NCBI RefSeq assembly: GCF_014696355.1
Contig: NZ_JACJQA010000004.1
Location: forward strand, 1-64,000
Direction of reading: 5' to 3'
Length of the DNA stretch: 64,000 nucleotides
Source: Pseudanabaena sp. FACHB-1998
GTDB lineage: Bacteria; Cyanobacteriota; Cyanobacteriia; Pseudanabaenales; Pseudanabaenaceae
Part shown: piece by piece, positions 46,652 to 56,757 of the stretch
Numbering within the stretch: position 1 is the first letter of the stretch
Layout: every line of letters starts with the position of its first letter
Translations under genes and position numbers: made by a program
The notes under the pieces: generated by a model
The model's input: the letters and a program-made list of their open reading frames with translations, nothing else
Database searches by the model: none
Told to the model about the DNA's origin: nothing

Positions 46652-47266
46652 TTAAAGAAATTCGACTTTGCCCGTTGCTAATCGGTAATAGGCGGGTACA
46701 ACTTTTAAAGAGCTATTTTTTACTTCATGGGACAAAATTGGCTCTGTGGATTGGATTTGCTTGACCATCAGATGCACATGAGCCTTGACCGTATCACTAA
46801 CCACACAGTCGCCATTGGCTTCTCTTCCCGCCTTGATTGCAGGCTCAATATAGCTAATCAACGAATTAAGTTTACCTTCAGAAAATGCGTGATTGATCGC
46901 TGCCATTACTGCCCCACAGCGCTCATGCCCTAAGACTACTACTAACCTTGTTCCTAGATGTTCCACGGCAAACTCAATACTGGCGAGTACAGCCTCATCA
47001 GCCACATTTCCCGCCACCCTAAGCACAAACAAATCTCCAACGCCTTGATCGAAAATTAGCTCAGGTACTACGCGGGAATCTGCACAGCCTAAGATAATGG
47101 CAAAAGGATGCTGAGCCACCGAAAGATCGACTCGCCGTTGTGAACCTTCATGGGGATGCTCCACATGATCGAGGGCGTAGCGTTGATTACCATCTAGCAA
47201 CTCCTGTAACGCAGCTTCAGCGCTTAGGTTTTCGACTGTGTAGTAGGAATGGTTTGCGGCGAGCAT
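46652..47266 (-). CDS. Beta-carbonic anhydrase
   Basis: The 204-residue protein converts CO2 and bicarbonate. The zinc ligands are present: Cys61, Asp63 and Arg65 in CADSR, then His114 and Cys117 in GHERCGAV. No signal peptide or carboxysomal C-terminal extension is visible, so it is shorter than CcaA and likely cytoplasmic. A role in the CO2-concentrating mechanism is possible but not shown by the context. It is convergent with the DUF3318 gene. Confidence 0.93.
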   Translation of the reverse strand: MLAANHSYYTVENLSAEAALQELLDGNQRYALDHVEHPHEGSQRRVDLSVAQHPFAIILGCADSRVVPELIFDQGVGDLFVLRVAGNVADEAVLASIEFAVEHLGTRLVVVLGHERCGAVMAAINHAFSEGKLNSLISYIEPAIKAGREANGDCVVSDTVKAHVHLMVKQIQSTEPILSHEVKNSSLKVVPAYYRLATGKVEFL

Positions 47267-47362
47267 GGCTTTACGATTTGAATATGCTCAAATTTAGCCA
47301 TATTTTGGGGTTGAGAAAGTAATGAATGTGACTTTACAGCGCTTTGCGCTTATTTGAAACCC

Positions 47363-47411
47363 AGAAATATTTTTGAAAGCGGCGCGAAGCGCCGCTTTCA
47401 AAAATATTTCT
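47363..47411. repeat. 23-bp perfect hairpin with the GCGGCGC-GAA-GCGCCGC apex
   Basis: The arms start AGAAATATTTTTGAAAGC and meet at the shared apex with a GAA loop. It lies in the gap upstream of the carbonic anhydrase gene. Confidence 0.75.
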
Positions 47412-47428
47412 GTAGCATCAATAGGCTA

Positions 47429-47460
47429 ATAAGTGGTGGCGCTTCGCGCCCACCACTTAT
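47429..47460. terminator. Terminator after the GT2 gene
   Basis: The arms ATAAGTGGTGG and CCACCACTTAT, with an inner CGC-TTC-GCG and one bulge, lie 5 bases past the minus-strand GT2 stop. Confidence 0.7.
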
Positions 47461-47465
47461 CTTGG

Positions 47466-48488
47466 TTAGGACGTTTGACTTTTGCCGATCGCCTTACGTT
47501 GTTTTTTAGCAGTAATGCTAAGGGCAAAATTCTCAAGGGTGTTATAGAAACTGCGGGGCAAAATCCAGATTAGGTAAGCCGCAAAAAGGGTTTGTAGCGA
47601 TCGCTTGGGTTCGTAGATCAGAATTTTCCAATTTGAGGCGAGGGCGCGGTTGACTAATTGGACGGCGGCTTTACCATCCTGATTGCGAATCGCACGACGA
47701 GAGAGATAGCGATATTGATAGGCACGGGCAAGGCTTTCCCATTTGGCTAATAACTGGGGGGCATAGGCGCGAGTTTTGGCAATTACTTTTTCCCATGAGT
47801 CGAGTTGCTTCATCATGTTTGCCGAAAGCCCACCAGAATTAACGCGATAAAGCGTGAGAGGTTCGGGAATACCTGCGATTTGCCAATTAGTTTGGATGGC
47901 GATTCTCAACCAGCATTCAATGTCTTCCGATTGGCGAAACTGGTCATCAAAATAAAAGTCTTCTATTTCTCCATAGAAATTATTTTGGAACTTAATTTCG
48001 TCGAGAGCTTCTCGGCGAATTACAGGCGCAGAGCCATTGCCAATGGGATTACGACAAAGAATTATTTCGGGAGTAATATCTTTAAGCTGAGGGATTTGAT
48101 AAATTCCCAGTGACTGACTCTCATCATTGATAAATTCAGAACTGCAATAACTAATTCCTAAGGATGGATTTTGATCAAGATGTTGGATATGCTTTTCTAG
48201 CTTTGACGATCGCCACACATCATCAGAATCCAAAAGGGCTAAATATTCACCCTGAGCATGGCGAATTCCTGTATTTCTTGCTCCCGCTAGTCCGCGATTT
48301 TTTTGATGGATAATTTTAATTCTCGAATCCGTAAAACTTTTGCAAATTTCAATACTGCGATCCTTCGATTCGTCATCAACGATAATTAGTTCAAAGTCCG
48401 TAAAGGTTTGAGAGAGAACTGAACGAATAGTTTCCTCAATATATTTCTCCACATTATAAACAGGAACAATTACAGAAACCTTTGGCAT
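47466..48488 (-). CDS. Glycosyltransferase family 2
   Basis: The 340-residue enzyme starts PKVSVIVPVYNVEKYIEETI, has the DDES acidic pair and DSDD in YLALLDSDDVWR, the GT-A nucleotide-sugar and metal motifs. The ATG at 48488 has GAGG 8 bases upstream and gives the family N-terminus, so it is preferred over the TTG at 48503. It is the last gene of a minus-strand glycan operon with a Wzx-like flippase; it likely adds a sugar to a lipid-linked oligosaccharide. The sugar cannot be set. Confidence 0.88.
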   Translation of the reverse strand: MPKVSVIVPVYNVEKYIEETIRSVLSQTFTDFELIIVDDESKDRSIEICKSFTDSRIKIIHQKNRGLAGARNTGIRHAQGEYLALLDSDDVWRSSKLEKHIQHLDQNPSLGISYCSSEFINDESQSLGIYQIPQLKDITPEIILCRNPIGNGSAPVIRREALDEIKFQNNFYGEIEDFYFDDQFRQSEDIECWLRIAIQTNWQIAGIPEPLTLYRVNSGGLSANMMKQLDSWEKVIAKTRAYAPQLLAKWESLARAYQYRYLSRRAIRNQDGKAAVQLVNRALASNWKILIYEPKRSLQTLFAAYLIWILPRSFYNTLENFALSITAKKQRKAIGKSQTS

Positions 48489-48559
48489 AATAACCTCAAA
48501 CAATGAGTGAATATCCTTTCTTTTTGAGAAACCGATATGAGATGTCCTCTATCAGTTCC

Positions 48560-49507
48560 TTATTTTATGGCGAAGCCCCTACTTAACAACCATTTCCCGT
48601 AGGTTGCCAATATTGTTAAAAAAGTTCGGCGTGGTTCTCGGAAAAAAATGTGCCAATCGGAAGCGATCGCCCGATGCATAAAGTCTAAACCCACCTCTGG
48701 GGGTAAACCTAGACGATAAGCGCGACGGGCTAAATAGCGTAGATGGACGGCTCTAGCCAGAGCATAGTGGCGACTAACTAGGGCAGGAGCGTACTTTTTA
48801 GCTCTCTCAATTAATAAATCCCATCCTGCCTCCATGCGGTAGAGCGATGACGACAATCCAGAGAGGCTAGCGCGATAATAAACTAAAATGCGATCGACTC
48901 CTTCTATTTGCCAAAATGTACCATCTTCTCTTTGGGAACAAATTACCCGAAATAGCCATTCTAAATCTTCGGAATAGCTCATGTCTTCCGCAAATCCTCC
49001 TACTTGGGCGCATACCTCTGCACGCACGACGGGATTTGACATGGTGCTAGTAGGATTTTCGTAGAGGAAGTCTTCGGGCTGGAGATTAACTAGTCTCGCT
49101 GTCGAAATCTGCCCTGTCGGTTCCCCTTCGGAAGTCATAAATTCAATGCGGCTAAAGCTAATTGCTAAGCTGGGATTGGCTCGAAAATGCTCGATATGGG
49201 TCGCCAGCTTTTCAGGAAACCACAGATCATCAGCATCGAGAAAAGCGATAAATTTACCCTTGGCTAATTGGATGCCATGATTGCGAGTCGCTGATACGCC
49301 TTGATTAGTTTGGGAAATAACTTGAATTCGGCGATCGCCTAAAGCATATTGATTAGCAATTTCTAAGGTGTTATCCATTGAGCCATCATCAATAATTAAT
49401 AGCTCAAAATCTATAAATGTTTGATTGAGAACTGATTGGATGGTCTGCTCAATAAAGTTTGCAGCATTATAGGCGGGTAGAACTACGGATATGATGGGAG
49501 CGCTCAT
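48560..49507 (-). CDS. Glycosyltransferase family 2
   Basis: The 315-residue enzyme begins APIISVVLPAYNAANFIEQT and contains DDGS and FLDADDLWFPEKL. The start is the ATG at 49507 with GGAGG upstream; its first bases overlap the flippase stop as ATGA, showing translational coupling. It resembles its downstream GT2 neighbour in the C-terminal helical part (HYALARAVHLRYLARRAYR), so the two may be duplicates. Confidence 0.88.
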   Translation of the reverse strand: MSAPIISVVLPAYNAANFIEQTIQSVLNQTFIDFELLIIDDGSMDNTLEIANQYALGDRRIQVISQTNQGVSATRNHGIQLAKGKFIAFLDADDLWFPEKLATHIEHFRANPSLAISFSRIEFMTSEGEPTGQISTARLVNLQPEDFLYENPTSTMSNPVVRAEVCAQVGGFAEDMSYSEDLEWLFRVICSQREDGTFWQIEGVDRILVYYRASLSGLSSSLYRMEAGWDLLIERAKKYAPALVSRHYALARAVHLRYLARRAYRLGLPPEVGLDFMHRAIASDWHIFFREPRRTFLTILATYGKWLLSRGFAIK

Positions 49508-50805
49508 GGATTGACCTCCACTGGGCTGAGTACATTTTGCGATCGCATAATTTTTGGCATATTGCGAGTTACCCAAATCGAATACATCGGTAAAGCTAAC
49601 CCATGTGCTAGCAATACGGCTGCTGCTACGCCGATAATGCCCCAGTTAACTCCGATGAGAAGCGCGATCGCAAAGAAAGCTGTAAAAAAGGCATTCCAAC
49701 GCAGATCCCAATGGGGTTTGTCGAGCGCCCAGAGGACTCTAGAAGCGGCATTGGCAAAAGGACGGGGGATTGCGGAGATACAAATTAGAATCAAGATAGG
49801 AATTGCAGGGAGCCACTTTTGACCGAAGATGATTGGCACATAAAATGGAGCGAGGGTCGATTGTAAAAGTACGAGGGGGAACACAATCCAAGCGATCGTT
49901 TTCAGGCTGCTAAAGTATCGGTCTTTGAATTGTTCGGGATCGGAACGGGCGGCGCATAAATGCGGAAATAGAGCAGAATCTACAGCATTGATCGCACTCA
50001 TACTGATTCCTAATCCTGCATTAAAGGCGAAGTAATAAATTCCTAAAGCTTCCACTCCGAGAAATCTTCCTGCAATTAGATAATCGAGATTATTTCTGAG
50101 AGTATTCATTAACTTTACCCCCAAAATATTGCGTCCAAAGCGCATAATTTCCTGCCAATTAATCAATGTAAATTCTCGGGACGGTCGCCAAGGATTGTTG
50201 ACATAATGCACAATTACCCAGATTGGCGCAACGATGACCTTGGGTAAGACGATCGCCCACATTCCCCAACCGAGAAACGCTAAAATGATCGTCAAAACAT
50301 TATCGATGGAAACCTGTAAACCGTTAGCCAGAGCCATCACATGGAGTCGGTTCTCACGCTGAGTTAGGGAAGCCTGTACTAGGGAAATGGGAATCATCAG
50401 ATAAACCAAAGCCATGATGCAAATGGGAAAAATAATCTGATTGTCTTGATAGAATAGAGCGACAGGGACAGAAATGAGGCACTGAATAATAAATAGAGAG
50501 CCACAAACCATCCAGTTTAGACAGTAGGCGGTTTGACAAAGTTGGTTTAAATCGCGCTCATCGGATTGAATGAGCTTGTCCCAAACTCCATTTTGAGTAA
50601 AGACATTCACAAACTCGTTGGTTGTCAGGACTAGCGCCGCCAATCCATAGTCATATTTCGAGAGCAGTCTGGCTAATACAACAGTCGCCGCCAAGCGCGA
50701 AATCCGAATAAATAGTTCCGATAAGCCTAGCCAGCCAAGATTGCGAAGAAAGCGATCGGCTAATTTCTGTTTGACTTTATCGATTATTTTGCCAATAGCT
50801 GACAT
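49504..50805 (-). CDS. Wzx-like polysaccharide flippase
   Basis: The 433-residue membrane protein has about 12 hydrophobic segments and an N-terminal LAATVVLARLLSKYDYGLAALVL, typical of the polysaccharide transporter (MOP) family that flips lipid-linked sugars. The ATG at 50805 has GGGAGGAC upstream and lies inside the end of the preceding GT4 gene (22-base overlap). The operon order GT4-GT4-flippase-GT2-GT2 fits O-antigen or exopolysaccharide synthesis. Confidence 0.87.
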   Translation of the reverse strand: MSAIGKIIDKVKQKLADRFLRNLGWLGLSELFIRISRLAATVVLARLLSKYDYGLAALVLTTNEFVNVFTQNGVWDKLIQSDERDLNQLCQTAYCLNWMVCGSLFIIQCLISVPVALFYQDNQIIFPICIMALVYLMIPISLVQASLTQRENRLHVMALANGLQVSIDNVLTIILAFLGWGMWAIVLPKVIVAPIWVIVHYVNNPWRPSREFTLINWQEIMRFGRNILGVKLMNTLRNNLDYLIAGRFLGVEALGIYYFAFNAGLGISMSAINAVDSALFPHLCAARSDPEQFKDRYFSSLKTIAWIVFPLVLLQSTLAPFYVPIIFGQKWLPAIPILILICISAIPRPFANAASRVLWALDKPHWDLRWNAFFTAFFAIALLIGVNWGIIGVAAAVLLAHGLALPMYSIWVTRNMPKIMRSQNVLSPVEVNP

Positions 50806-51791
50806 AGTAAGTCCTCCCATGCGTTTAAGTGTTCTTCCCAAGCATTTCTGACCGATTCCCTTGCTTCTTTCCCCCAACTGCTTAGAGATTCGGCATTTAC
50901 TTCCTGACAAAATTGCGCGATCGCCTGTGCCAGAATCTGAGGATCGTTAGGTAAGACACAAATGCCACAGCCAATTCCCCGCACCTGCTCGATCAAGCCG
51001 TCTACAGCACTGACAATGACGGGTTTATGGGCTGCCTTTGCCTCTAAACAAACATTCCCCCAAGGTTCCCAACGTGATGGAATAATCACCACATCGCTTT
51101 GTTCTAGAAATGCTGGTACATCATCAACTTTGCCCACAAATTGAATTTGTGCAAGTCCTTGGGCTAATTGTTGAAGGGAAGTTTCATCTTCGCCATAACC
51201 TGCGATTAGTAAACGAAAGTTAACATGAGGAATTAATTGGATGGCTTGGAGCAGAATGTCAAAGCCTTTCTGTTCGTTAAAGCGTCCATAGGCTGCAAAA
51301 ACAGGCAGATTCCCCCTTGCTTTAGGACGTAGCGAGAGAAAGCGATCGCAATTTAAGCTCTGCTGAATTACAGTTACTTTTTTGCGTCTCACTAGTTGAT
51401 ATTTTGCCATCCATTCAGATTGGGCGAAGGAAACTAATAACAGGCGATCGCAACACCAATGACTAAGCCTTAACATCAGTCTAAATCTCTGAAGATTGGG
51501 AACTTTGAGTCGTTCAAAAGCTTCGGAATAGTGATGATCTTGAATGATTAGTTTTGCTTTCCCTTTGAGCAATTTAAGCATCAATAAATTGGGCAGGATT
51601 CTCCAAGAGCAAGCATCGTGAACGATAATAATGTCGGGCTTTAGGTTTTTAATGCTAGCTTTGACGCGATTAAAGGGGGCGATCGCGAATTCAAATTTTT
51701 CCTGTAAGTGCGAATTCGCGAGGCTATTAAGACTAGTCTTAACTCCCCCCATCCGTTCATCACTAAGTAAATTGAGTATTTTCAGTTTCAT
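50784..51791 (-). CDS. Glycosyltransferase family 4
   Basis: The 335-residue GT-B enzyme begins KLKILNLLSDERMGGVKTSL and has PVFAAYGRFNEQKGFDILLQA and the donor-site segment VVIIPSRWEPWGNVCLEAKA. It is clearly a paralogue of the next upstream gene (51819-52808), with the same N-terminal LLSD-x-x-GGV and SRWEPWGNVCLEAKAA motifs. Tandem duplication followed by divergence is likely. Confidence 0.9.
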   Translation of the reverse strand: MKLKILNLLSDERMGGVKTSLNSLANSHLQEKFEFAIAPFNRVKASIKNLKPDIIIVHDACSWRILPNLLMLKLLKGKAKLIIQDHHYSEAFERLKVPNLQRFRLMLRLSHWCCDRLLLVSFAQSEWMAKYQLVRRKKVTVIQQSLNCDRFLSLRPKARGNLPVFAAYGRFNEQKGFDILLQAIQLIPHVNFRLLIAGYGEDETSLQQLAQGLAQIQFVGKVDDVPAFLEQSDVVIIPSRWEPWGNVCLEAKAAHKPVIVSAVDGLIEQVRGIGCGICVLPNDPQILAQAIAQFCQEVNAESLSSWGKEARESVRNAWEEHLNAWEDLLCQLLAK

Positions 51792-51818
51792 GAATATAGT
51801 TTCATATGTTTGCTGATG

Positions 51819-52808
51819 TTATTTAGCCAAAACTTCCCATAGTAAAGATTCCCAAGCATTAAAATAATCATCGCTAGACGATCGCACTGCTTCACGACCA
51901 TTCTGCCCCCAATTGGCTAGAGTTTCATCGGGAAGATTGCTGATTTGGGCGATCGCCTTGGCTAGGGCTTGGGGATTTTCCGCAGGTACAACGATTCCGC
52001 AATCTTGAACTTGTTCGACTAGTCCATCAACAGCCGTGACAATTACGGGTTTACCAGCCGCCTTTGCTTCTAAACAGACATTGCCCCAAGGTTCCCAACG
52101 GGAAGGAATAATCACCACATCGCAGGTGGATAGAAAAGCAGGAACATCGCTAATCGAGCCTAAAAACCGCACATTTTCCATGCCCTCCGCTAATTGTTTG
52201 AGCATTGCTTCATCCGCGCCATAACCACCCAAAATAAGTTGCACTTGTCTAGATGGAACTAGCCGCATGGCTTTGATGAGAATATCAAAACCTTTTTGCT
52301 GGCTGAATCTGCCATAGGCTCCCAAGGTTAAAGGGCGATCGCATGGTTTAAAAGGAACCTCTAGAAATTTAGCGATCGGTGGTGATTGTTGAATTACCGA
52401 TAACTTATTTGGGCTTGCCAATTGATAATCGCGCATCCATTGCCCCTGTGCATGGGACACCGCCACCACGCGATGAGCAGTCCCATAGGTAAGTTTTAGC
52501 ATCAGTCGAAACCTCGCTTTAGAAGGAACCTGATACTGCTCGAATCCCTGTGAATAATGGTGATCGTGAATAATCAAACGGGTTTGTTTAGCGATCGCCC
52601 ACAATGCTGTTAAGTTTCGCCAACTACAGGGATCATGAAAAATTGTCAATTCAGGTTTTAGCGCTTTCAAAGCTGATTTACTGTCACTTACAGGTGCGGT
52701 CAGAAATTCAAACTTTTCGCCTAGAGGCGAATTCATTAATCCCTCCATTGTCTTGTTAACTCCCCCCAGATTGCGATCGCTCAATAGTTTTAGTACTTTA
52801 ATTTTCAT
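51819..52808 (-). CDS. Glycosyltransferase family 4, first gene of the glycan operon
   Basis: The 329-residue GT-B enzyme begins KIKVLKLLSDRNLGGVNKTM and has TLGAYGRFSQQKGFDILIKA and VVIIPSRWEPWGNVCLEAKA. An AGGAGGATC ribosome-binding site precedes the ATG. It is the paralogue of the next gene. The promoter must lie in the short gap before the divergent antitoxin-like gene. Confidence 0.9.
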   Translation of the reverse strand: MKIKVLKLLSDRNLGGVNKTMEGLMNSPLGEKFEFLTAPVSDSKSALKALKPELTIFHDPCSWRNLTALWAIAKQTRLIIHDHHYSQGFEQYQVPSKARFRLMLKLTYGTAHRVVAVSHAQGQWMRDYQLASPNKLSVIQQSPPIAKFLEVPFKPCDRPLTLGAYGRFSQQKGFDILIKAMRLVPSRQVQLILGGYGADEAMLKQLAEGMENVRFLGSISDVPAFLSTCDVVIIPSRWEPWGNVCLEAKAAGKPVIVTAVDGLVEQVQDCGIVVPAENPQALAKAIAQISNLPDETLANWGQNGREAVRSSSDDYFNAWESLLWEVLAK

Positions 52809-53014
52809 TGCTAGATCCTCCTATGTTTTTTATACAGCAATCCGAAATCATTTGTAACTGGATAACGATTATCTTGAACGGTTTTAGATTTATTGAAGTT
52901 TTGTGTAATACAGCAGTAGATTATGTCACTAATTGGTTTTGCAAAAGATACAATCAAAATCATTGGCGATATTGTCCAACCCACATCAAACCTTGTTCCA
53001 TGGGATCTAGTGTC

Positions 53015-53221
53015 ATGATACAAACAATCAAGCAAATCAAAATTAGCGAAATAGTCGAAGCAATTCAACGCATGGGAGTTAATCAAGACACTCTCATAAA
53101 TCTGACTATTGAAACTATTGAAGAAGATATCCTGACCGTCTTTAATCGAATTGGTAAAGAAGCTCAATCTAAAGGATTAACTGAAGAAATCTTAGAAGAG
53201 CTACTAGCCGATGAATCCTAA
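53015..53221 (+). CDS. Small antitoxin-like protein of a broken toxin-antitoxin locus
   Basis: The 68-residue acidic helical protein begins MIQTIKQIKISEIVEAIQRM and ends EILEELLADES. Its length, helical composition and overlap with a PIN-domain start (53211) match an antitoxin of the VapB-like or RHH-like helical kind. The frame could extend upstream to 52808, but an ATG at 53015 gives the compact form. The toxin downstream is truncated. Confidence 0.6.
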   Translation: MIQTIKQIKISEIVEAIQRMGVNQDTLINLTIETIEEDILTVFNRIGKEAQSKGLTEEILEELLADES

Positions 53222-53351
53222 ATTTATTGTCATTGACACTAATGCTTTAATTAGTGCAGTTCTTAGCCCCAATGGAATTGCCTATTTACAATTTGTAATT
53301 ACTATAGCCGCATCTCTCACAATCCTTCTTATTGGTCACCTGATGCCTTAG
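53211..53351 (+). pseudogene. Truncated PIN-domain toxin
   Basis: The frame begins NPKFIVIDTNALISAVLSPN, the N-terminal strand and first acidic residue (D in VIDTN) of a PIN-domain RNase, and overlaps the antitoxin by 11 bases. After GIAYLQF near 53295 the sequence no longer resembles a PIN domain and it stops at 53351, giving 46 residues rather than about 130. The other catalytic aspartates are lost, so no RNase activity is expected. Confidence 0.75.
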
Positions 53352-53566
53352 TTGGAAAAGATAATTATCAGAATGTTTTGAACCATTTGAGAATTGCACT
53401 TTTAACGCTCGACTTTACCAATACATACTCTTCTCCATATCGTCAGGAAGATTCTCAGGTTGTGATAGAGAATTTTATAAAAGAAGTTTATCAAGAAAAC
53501 TATAAATCTTCATCTAATAATTTTAATTTTGATGAAATTCGATCTCTAAAGCAACTCTTGAATTAA
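53297..53566 (+). pseudogene. Orphan C-terminal fragment of an unknown protein
   Basis: In another frame an open stretch encodes NYYSRISHNPSYWSPDALVG, then LNHLRIALLTLDFTNTYSSP, and ends [10 protein letters not shown] at a TAA. It has no start codon of its own near its beginning and abuts the truncated PIN gene. It looks like the 3' remnant of a gene joined here by deletion. The last 21 bases overlap the convergent hybrid kinase. Confidence 0.5.
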
Positions 53567-56329
53567 TAGAGCTAATTGTTTGAGTTTAATAGGTTTGCTG
53601 ATGTACTCATTAGCTCCAGCCGCTAGACAGCGATCGCGATCGCCTTCCATCGCTAAGGCGGTTAAAGCAATAATCGGCAGATCAACCAAATCAGGATCGA
53701 GGCGAATTTGCTTAGTGGCTTCTAACCCATCCATAACTGGCAGTTGGATATCCATGAGGATTAAGTCGGGCTGATGAGATTTAGCTGAGGCGATCGCCTC
53801 TTGACCATTTTTGGCGACTATGATGCGATAGCCTTTTGCTTCCAGATAGCTAGAAATCGTTAAAATATTTTCCTCATTGTCCTCTGCTAAAAGGATCAAG
53901 GGTGGTGCTAACGCTGTGGAGGGGATGGATTGAAGGGGAGAATCTGGGTTGAATTGGGACTCAGGTTTAGGAGTAGGAAGAACGGCGTTTCCACAGGGTA
54001 GCTCGATTGTAAAGCAACTGCCCACGCCCAACTCGCTGGTTAAACTCACAGTGCCATGATGCATTTCCACGATCCGTTTTACGAGGGCAAGCCCTAATCC
54101 TGTCCCTTCATATTTTCGATTTAAGGCGCTATCAATTTGGATAAACGGCTGGAATAGTTTTTTGATGTGTTCTGGAGCAATGCCAATGCCTGTATCCTGT
54201 ATCGCAATCCGTAGAAAAGGCTTTTCTTTATACTCTGCTTCTGACAACAGCGTGACTGCCAAAGTGATGTTCCCTCCTACCTCGGTAAATTTGACAGCAT
54301 TATTGAGTAGGTTAATCAAGACTTGGCGGATACGCCTCTCATCTAGGAGCAGTTCGGGTAGATTTTGAGGAATCTGTTCGATGATCTGGATTTGTTTGCG
54401 TAGTGCTAGTTGACTGACAAAGACAATGCTCGATTTACAGAGATTTTGAACGGAGGTGGCACTTAAATCTAGGATCATTTGTCCAGACTCGATTTTTGCA
54501 ACATCGAGAATGTCATTAATCAGTGACAAGAGATGATTACCGCTATTTTCCACAGTTTGCAGAGCCTTGATCTGCCGATCGCTAACTTCTCCAAACACTC
54601 CCGCCTGTAGTCCCTCAGTCATTCCTAAAATTACATTGAGGGGAGTACGCAGTTCGTGGCTCATGCTAGCGAGAAACTCATCCTTGAGGCGAGTGGCGCG
54701 CATCAGTTCTTCATTGGTTTGTTGCAATTGAAGTTCAGTTAACTTGCGATCGCTAATATCGCGAATAAAAAAGACAGCTTCATTATTGCCACAGGGAGCA
54801 ACACGCACTTCTTCATGAACTGGTTTACCCTCAAGCAAAACTAGCTGTTCTTGAATCTGGGTCGTTTGGGTAGCTAGGGCTTGCTGCATCAAACAGGATT
54901 GAGTTTCAGCGAGGTCGTAGGGCAGAACTTCGTAAAGAGATTTGCCAATTACCTGCTGCGGATCGACGAGATTTTTGCCCTGAGGCGATACCAAAAAATC
55001 GACATACTGACTATTGCTATTAATCCGATAAACGATATCAGGCAAAGCTAAAAGAGAGGCGCGAGAACGTTCTTCACTGCGTTTAAGAGCTTCTTGAATA
55101 GCTTTGCGATCGCTGATATCCATGAGAATTCCAAATAGTCGAGTTACCTGTCCCCCTTCATTGGCGATCGCTTCCGCTTTGACAAAAATATACCCCAAAG
55201 AACCATCGGCGCAAATAATCTGTAAATCTGTTTCAAAGGTTTCTCCGAGCTGAATGGCTCTATCGATGAGTTGAAGAAATCGTCTGCGATCGTCTATGGG
55301 AAAATATGCCAGCATCTCTTCATAGTTTGGCTCAGGGCAATCAGGATCGAGCCTGAAGATCCTAAAAACTTCCGTTGACCAAGAATTCTTTCTGGTTGAT
55401 ACATCTAACTCCCAACTACCGAGATGGGCAATTTGCTGAGCTTCACGCAACTGGTTTTCACTTCTTTTTAAATCAGCCGTTCGCGCCTGTACTTTTTTTT
55501 CTAAGGTTTCATTAAGCTTTTGCAACATCTCAACGGATTGCTTGCGTCCACTGATATCAAGATGAGTCCCTGTCATGCGTAGGGGCTTTCCATCCTTATC
55601 CCACTCCACCACCTTGCCACTCGCCAAAACCCACACCCACCCGCCGAGCTTGTGACACATCCTCATTTCACATTCGTAAGTCTCCTTTTCTTGGCGAAAA
55701 TGTTTTTCTAGAGCCAAGATAGCGATCTGAAGATCATCAGGATGGATCTTTTGCCGCACTGTTTCCGCATTGAGAAATTCCAGTTCTTCGATGCTGTAGC
55801 CGATTATCTCTGCCCAGCGTTCGTTAAAAATCAAATTTCCAGATGGAACATCCCAATCCCATAAGCCAATACCCGATCCTGCGATCGCCAGTTGTAGGCG
55901 TTCTTTGGTGCGAGCAAGTTCTAGCGCCGATTGCTGACGCTCTAGACGGATTTCGGCTTCTCTAAGTTCTCGGCGTACCACTTCTGCGAGTCGGATTAGT
56001 TTTCCCTTCATCAGATAGTCATTGGCTCCCTGCCGCATTAGTTCGACTGCCGAGGCTTCGCCAATTGTGCCTGATATGACCACAAAGGGTAGATTGGGAT
56101 TGATTTGTTTGACAATTTCGAGAGCCATAGGCGCGTTAAAGCTGGGGGGGAGGTTGTAATCTGAAAGCACAATATCCCAAGGACGGCTTAACAAAACCGT
56201 GCGAAGGGTTTCCGCAGTTTCCACACGCTCCCAAACAACATTAAAACCACCACGCTTTAGCTCTCGCAGGGTTAACAGCGCATCATCTTCCGAATCTTCA
56301 ATGAGCAAAGCATTGAGTGGCTCACTCAT
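53546..56329 (-). CDS. Hybrid sensor histidine kinase (REC-PAS-PAS-PAS-HisKA-HATPase-REC)
   Basis: The 927-residue protein opens with a receiver domain (EDSEDDALL; phosphoacceptor Asp57 in VLSDYNLPP). Three PAS domains follow at about 135-270, 300-415 and 420-530, then a short coiled coil, HisKA with phospho-His near 558 in [11 protein letters not shown], an HATPase_c with [12 protein letters not shown], and a C-terminal receiver with Asp in [13 protein letters not shown] near 857. It is cytoplasmic with no membrane segment. Its start overlaps the response regulator stop by 4 bases (ATGA), so the three genes form one signalling operon. The signal is unknown. Confidence 0.93.
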   Translation of the reverse strand: MSEPLNALLIEDSEDDALLTLRELKRGGFNVVWERVETAETLRTVLLSRPWDIVLSDYNLPPSFNAPMALEIVKQINPNLPFVVISGTIGEASAVELMRQGANDYLMKGKLIRLAEVVRRELREAEIRLERQQSALELARTKERLQLAIAGSGIGLWDWDVPSGNLIFNERWAEIIGYSIEELEFLNAETVRQKIHPDDLQIAILALEKHFRQEKETYECEMRMCHKLGGWVWVLASGKVVEWDKDGKPLRMTGTHLDISGRKQSVEMLQKLNETLEKKVQARTADLKRSENQLREAQQIAHLGSWELDVSTRKNSWSTEVFRIFRLDPDCPEPNYEEMLAYFPIDDRRRFLQLIDRAIQLGETFETDLQIICADGSLGYIFVKAEAIANEGGQVTRLFGILMDISDRKAIQEALKRSEERSRASLLALPDIVYRINSNSQYVDFLVSPQGKNLVDPQQVIGKSLYEVLPYDLAETQSCLMQQALATQTTQIQEQLVLLEGKPVHEEVRVAPCGNNEAVFFIRDISDRKLTELQLQQTNEELMRATRLKDEFLASMSHELRTPLNVILGMTEGLQAGVFGEVSDRQIKALQTVENSGNHLLSLINDILDVAKIESGQMILDLSATSVQNLCKSSIVFVSQLALRKQIQIIEQIPQNLPELLLDERRIRQVLINLLNNAVKFTEVGGNITLAVTLLSEAEYKEKPFLRIAIQDTGIGIAPEHIKKLFQPFIQIDSALNRKYEGTGLGLALVKRIVEMHHGTVSLTSELGVGSCFTIELPCGNAVLPTPKPESQFNPDSPLQSIPSTALAPPLILLAEDNEENILTISSYLEAKGYRIIVAKNGQEAIASAKSHQPDLILMDIQLPVMDGLEATKQIRLDPDLVDLPIIALTALAMEGDRDRCLAAGANEYISKPIKLKQLALLIQELL

Positions 56330-56754
56330 GGGTTATTAACTCCTGTTGGCAAGGATTCATTGATTAAAGCCCAGTAAAGCCCCAGTTGGCTCACGGCTTC
56401 GGTAAAGAGAGAGAACTCAACGGGTTTGCGAACATAGCTGTTAGCACCCAAATTATAGCTCTCAATAATATCGCGATCTTCACTTGAAGATGTCAGCACC
56501 ACGATTGGTAAAAGGCGAGTGCGTTCGTTGGCTCTGATCTGTCGCAAGACTTCTAAACCGCTGATTTTGGGCAGCTTTAGGTCGAGGAGGATGACGCTTG
56601 GTAGGGGATTGGCGTTAAACACCATCGTCAGAGCCTCTTCACCATTACGGGCGACGAGAATTTCATTGGCAACCTTAGCCTTTCGGAGCGCCCGTAGCGT
56701 GAGTCTTTCATCATCGGGGTTGTCTTCAACTAAGATAATCTTACTCATATTCAT
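56326..56754 (-). CDS. Single-domain response regulator, Rcp1-like
   Basis: The 142-residue protein is a stand-alone receiver with the acidic pair in [12 protein letters not shown], phosphoacceptor Asp58 in ILLDLKLPK, Thr/Ser in [10 protein letters not shown] and the conserved Lys in VRKPVEF. Proteins of this kind (Rcp1 type) relay phosphate from phytochrome-like kinases. A second in-frame ATG lies two codons in. It sits between a GAF/PAS kinase (3 bases upstream) and a hybrid kinase (4-base overlap), its likely partners. Confidence 0.93.
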   Translation of the reverse strand: MNMSKIILVEDNPDDERLTLRALRKAKVANEILVARNGEEALTMVFNANPLPSVILLDLKLPKISGLEVLRQIRANERTRLLPIVVLTSSSEDRDIIESYNLGANSYVRKPVEFSLFTEAVSQLGLYWALINESLPTGVNNP

Positions 56755-56757
56755 TTT

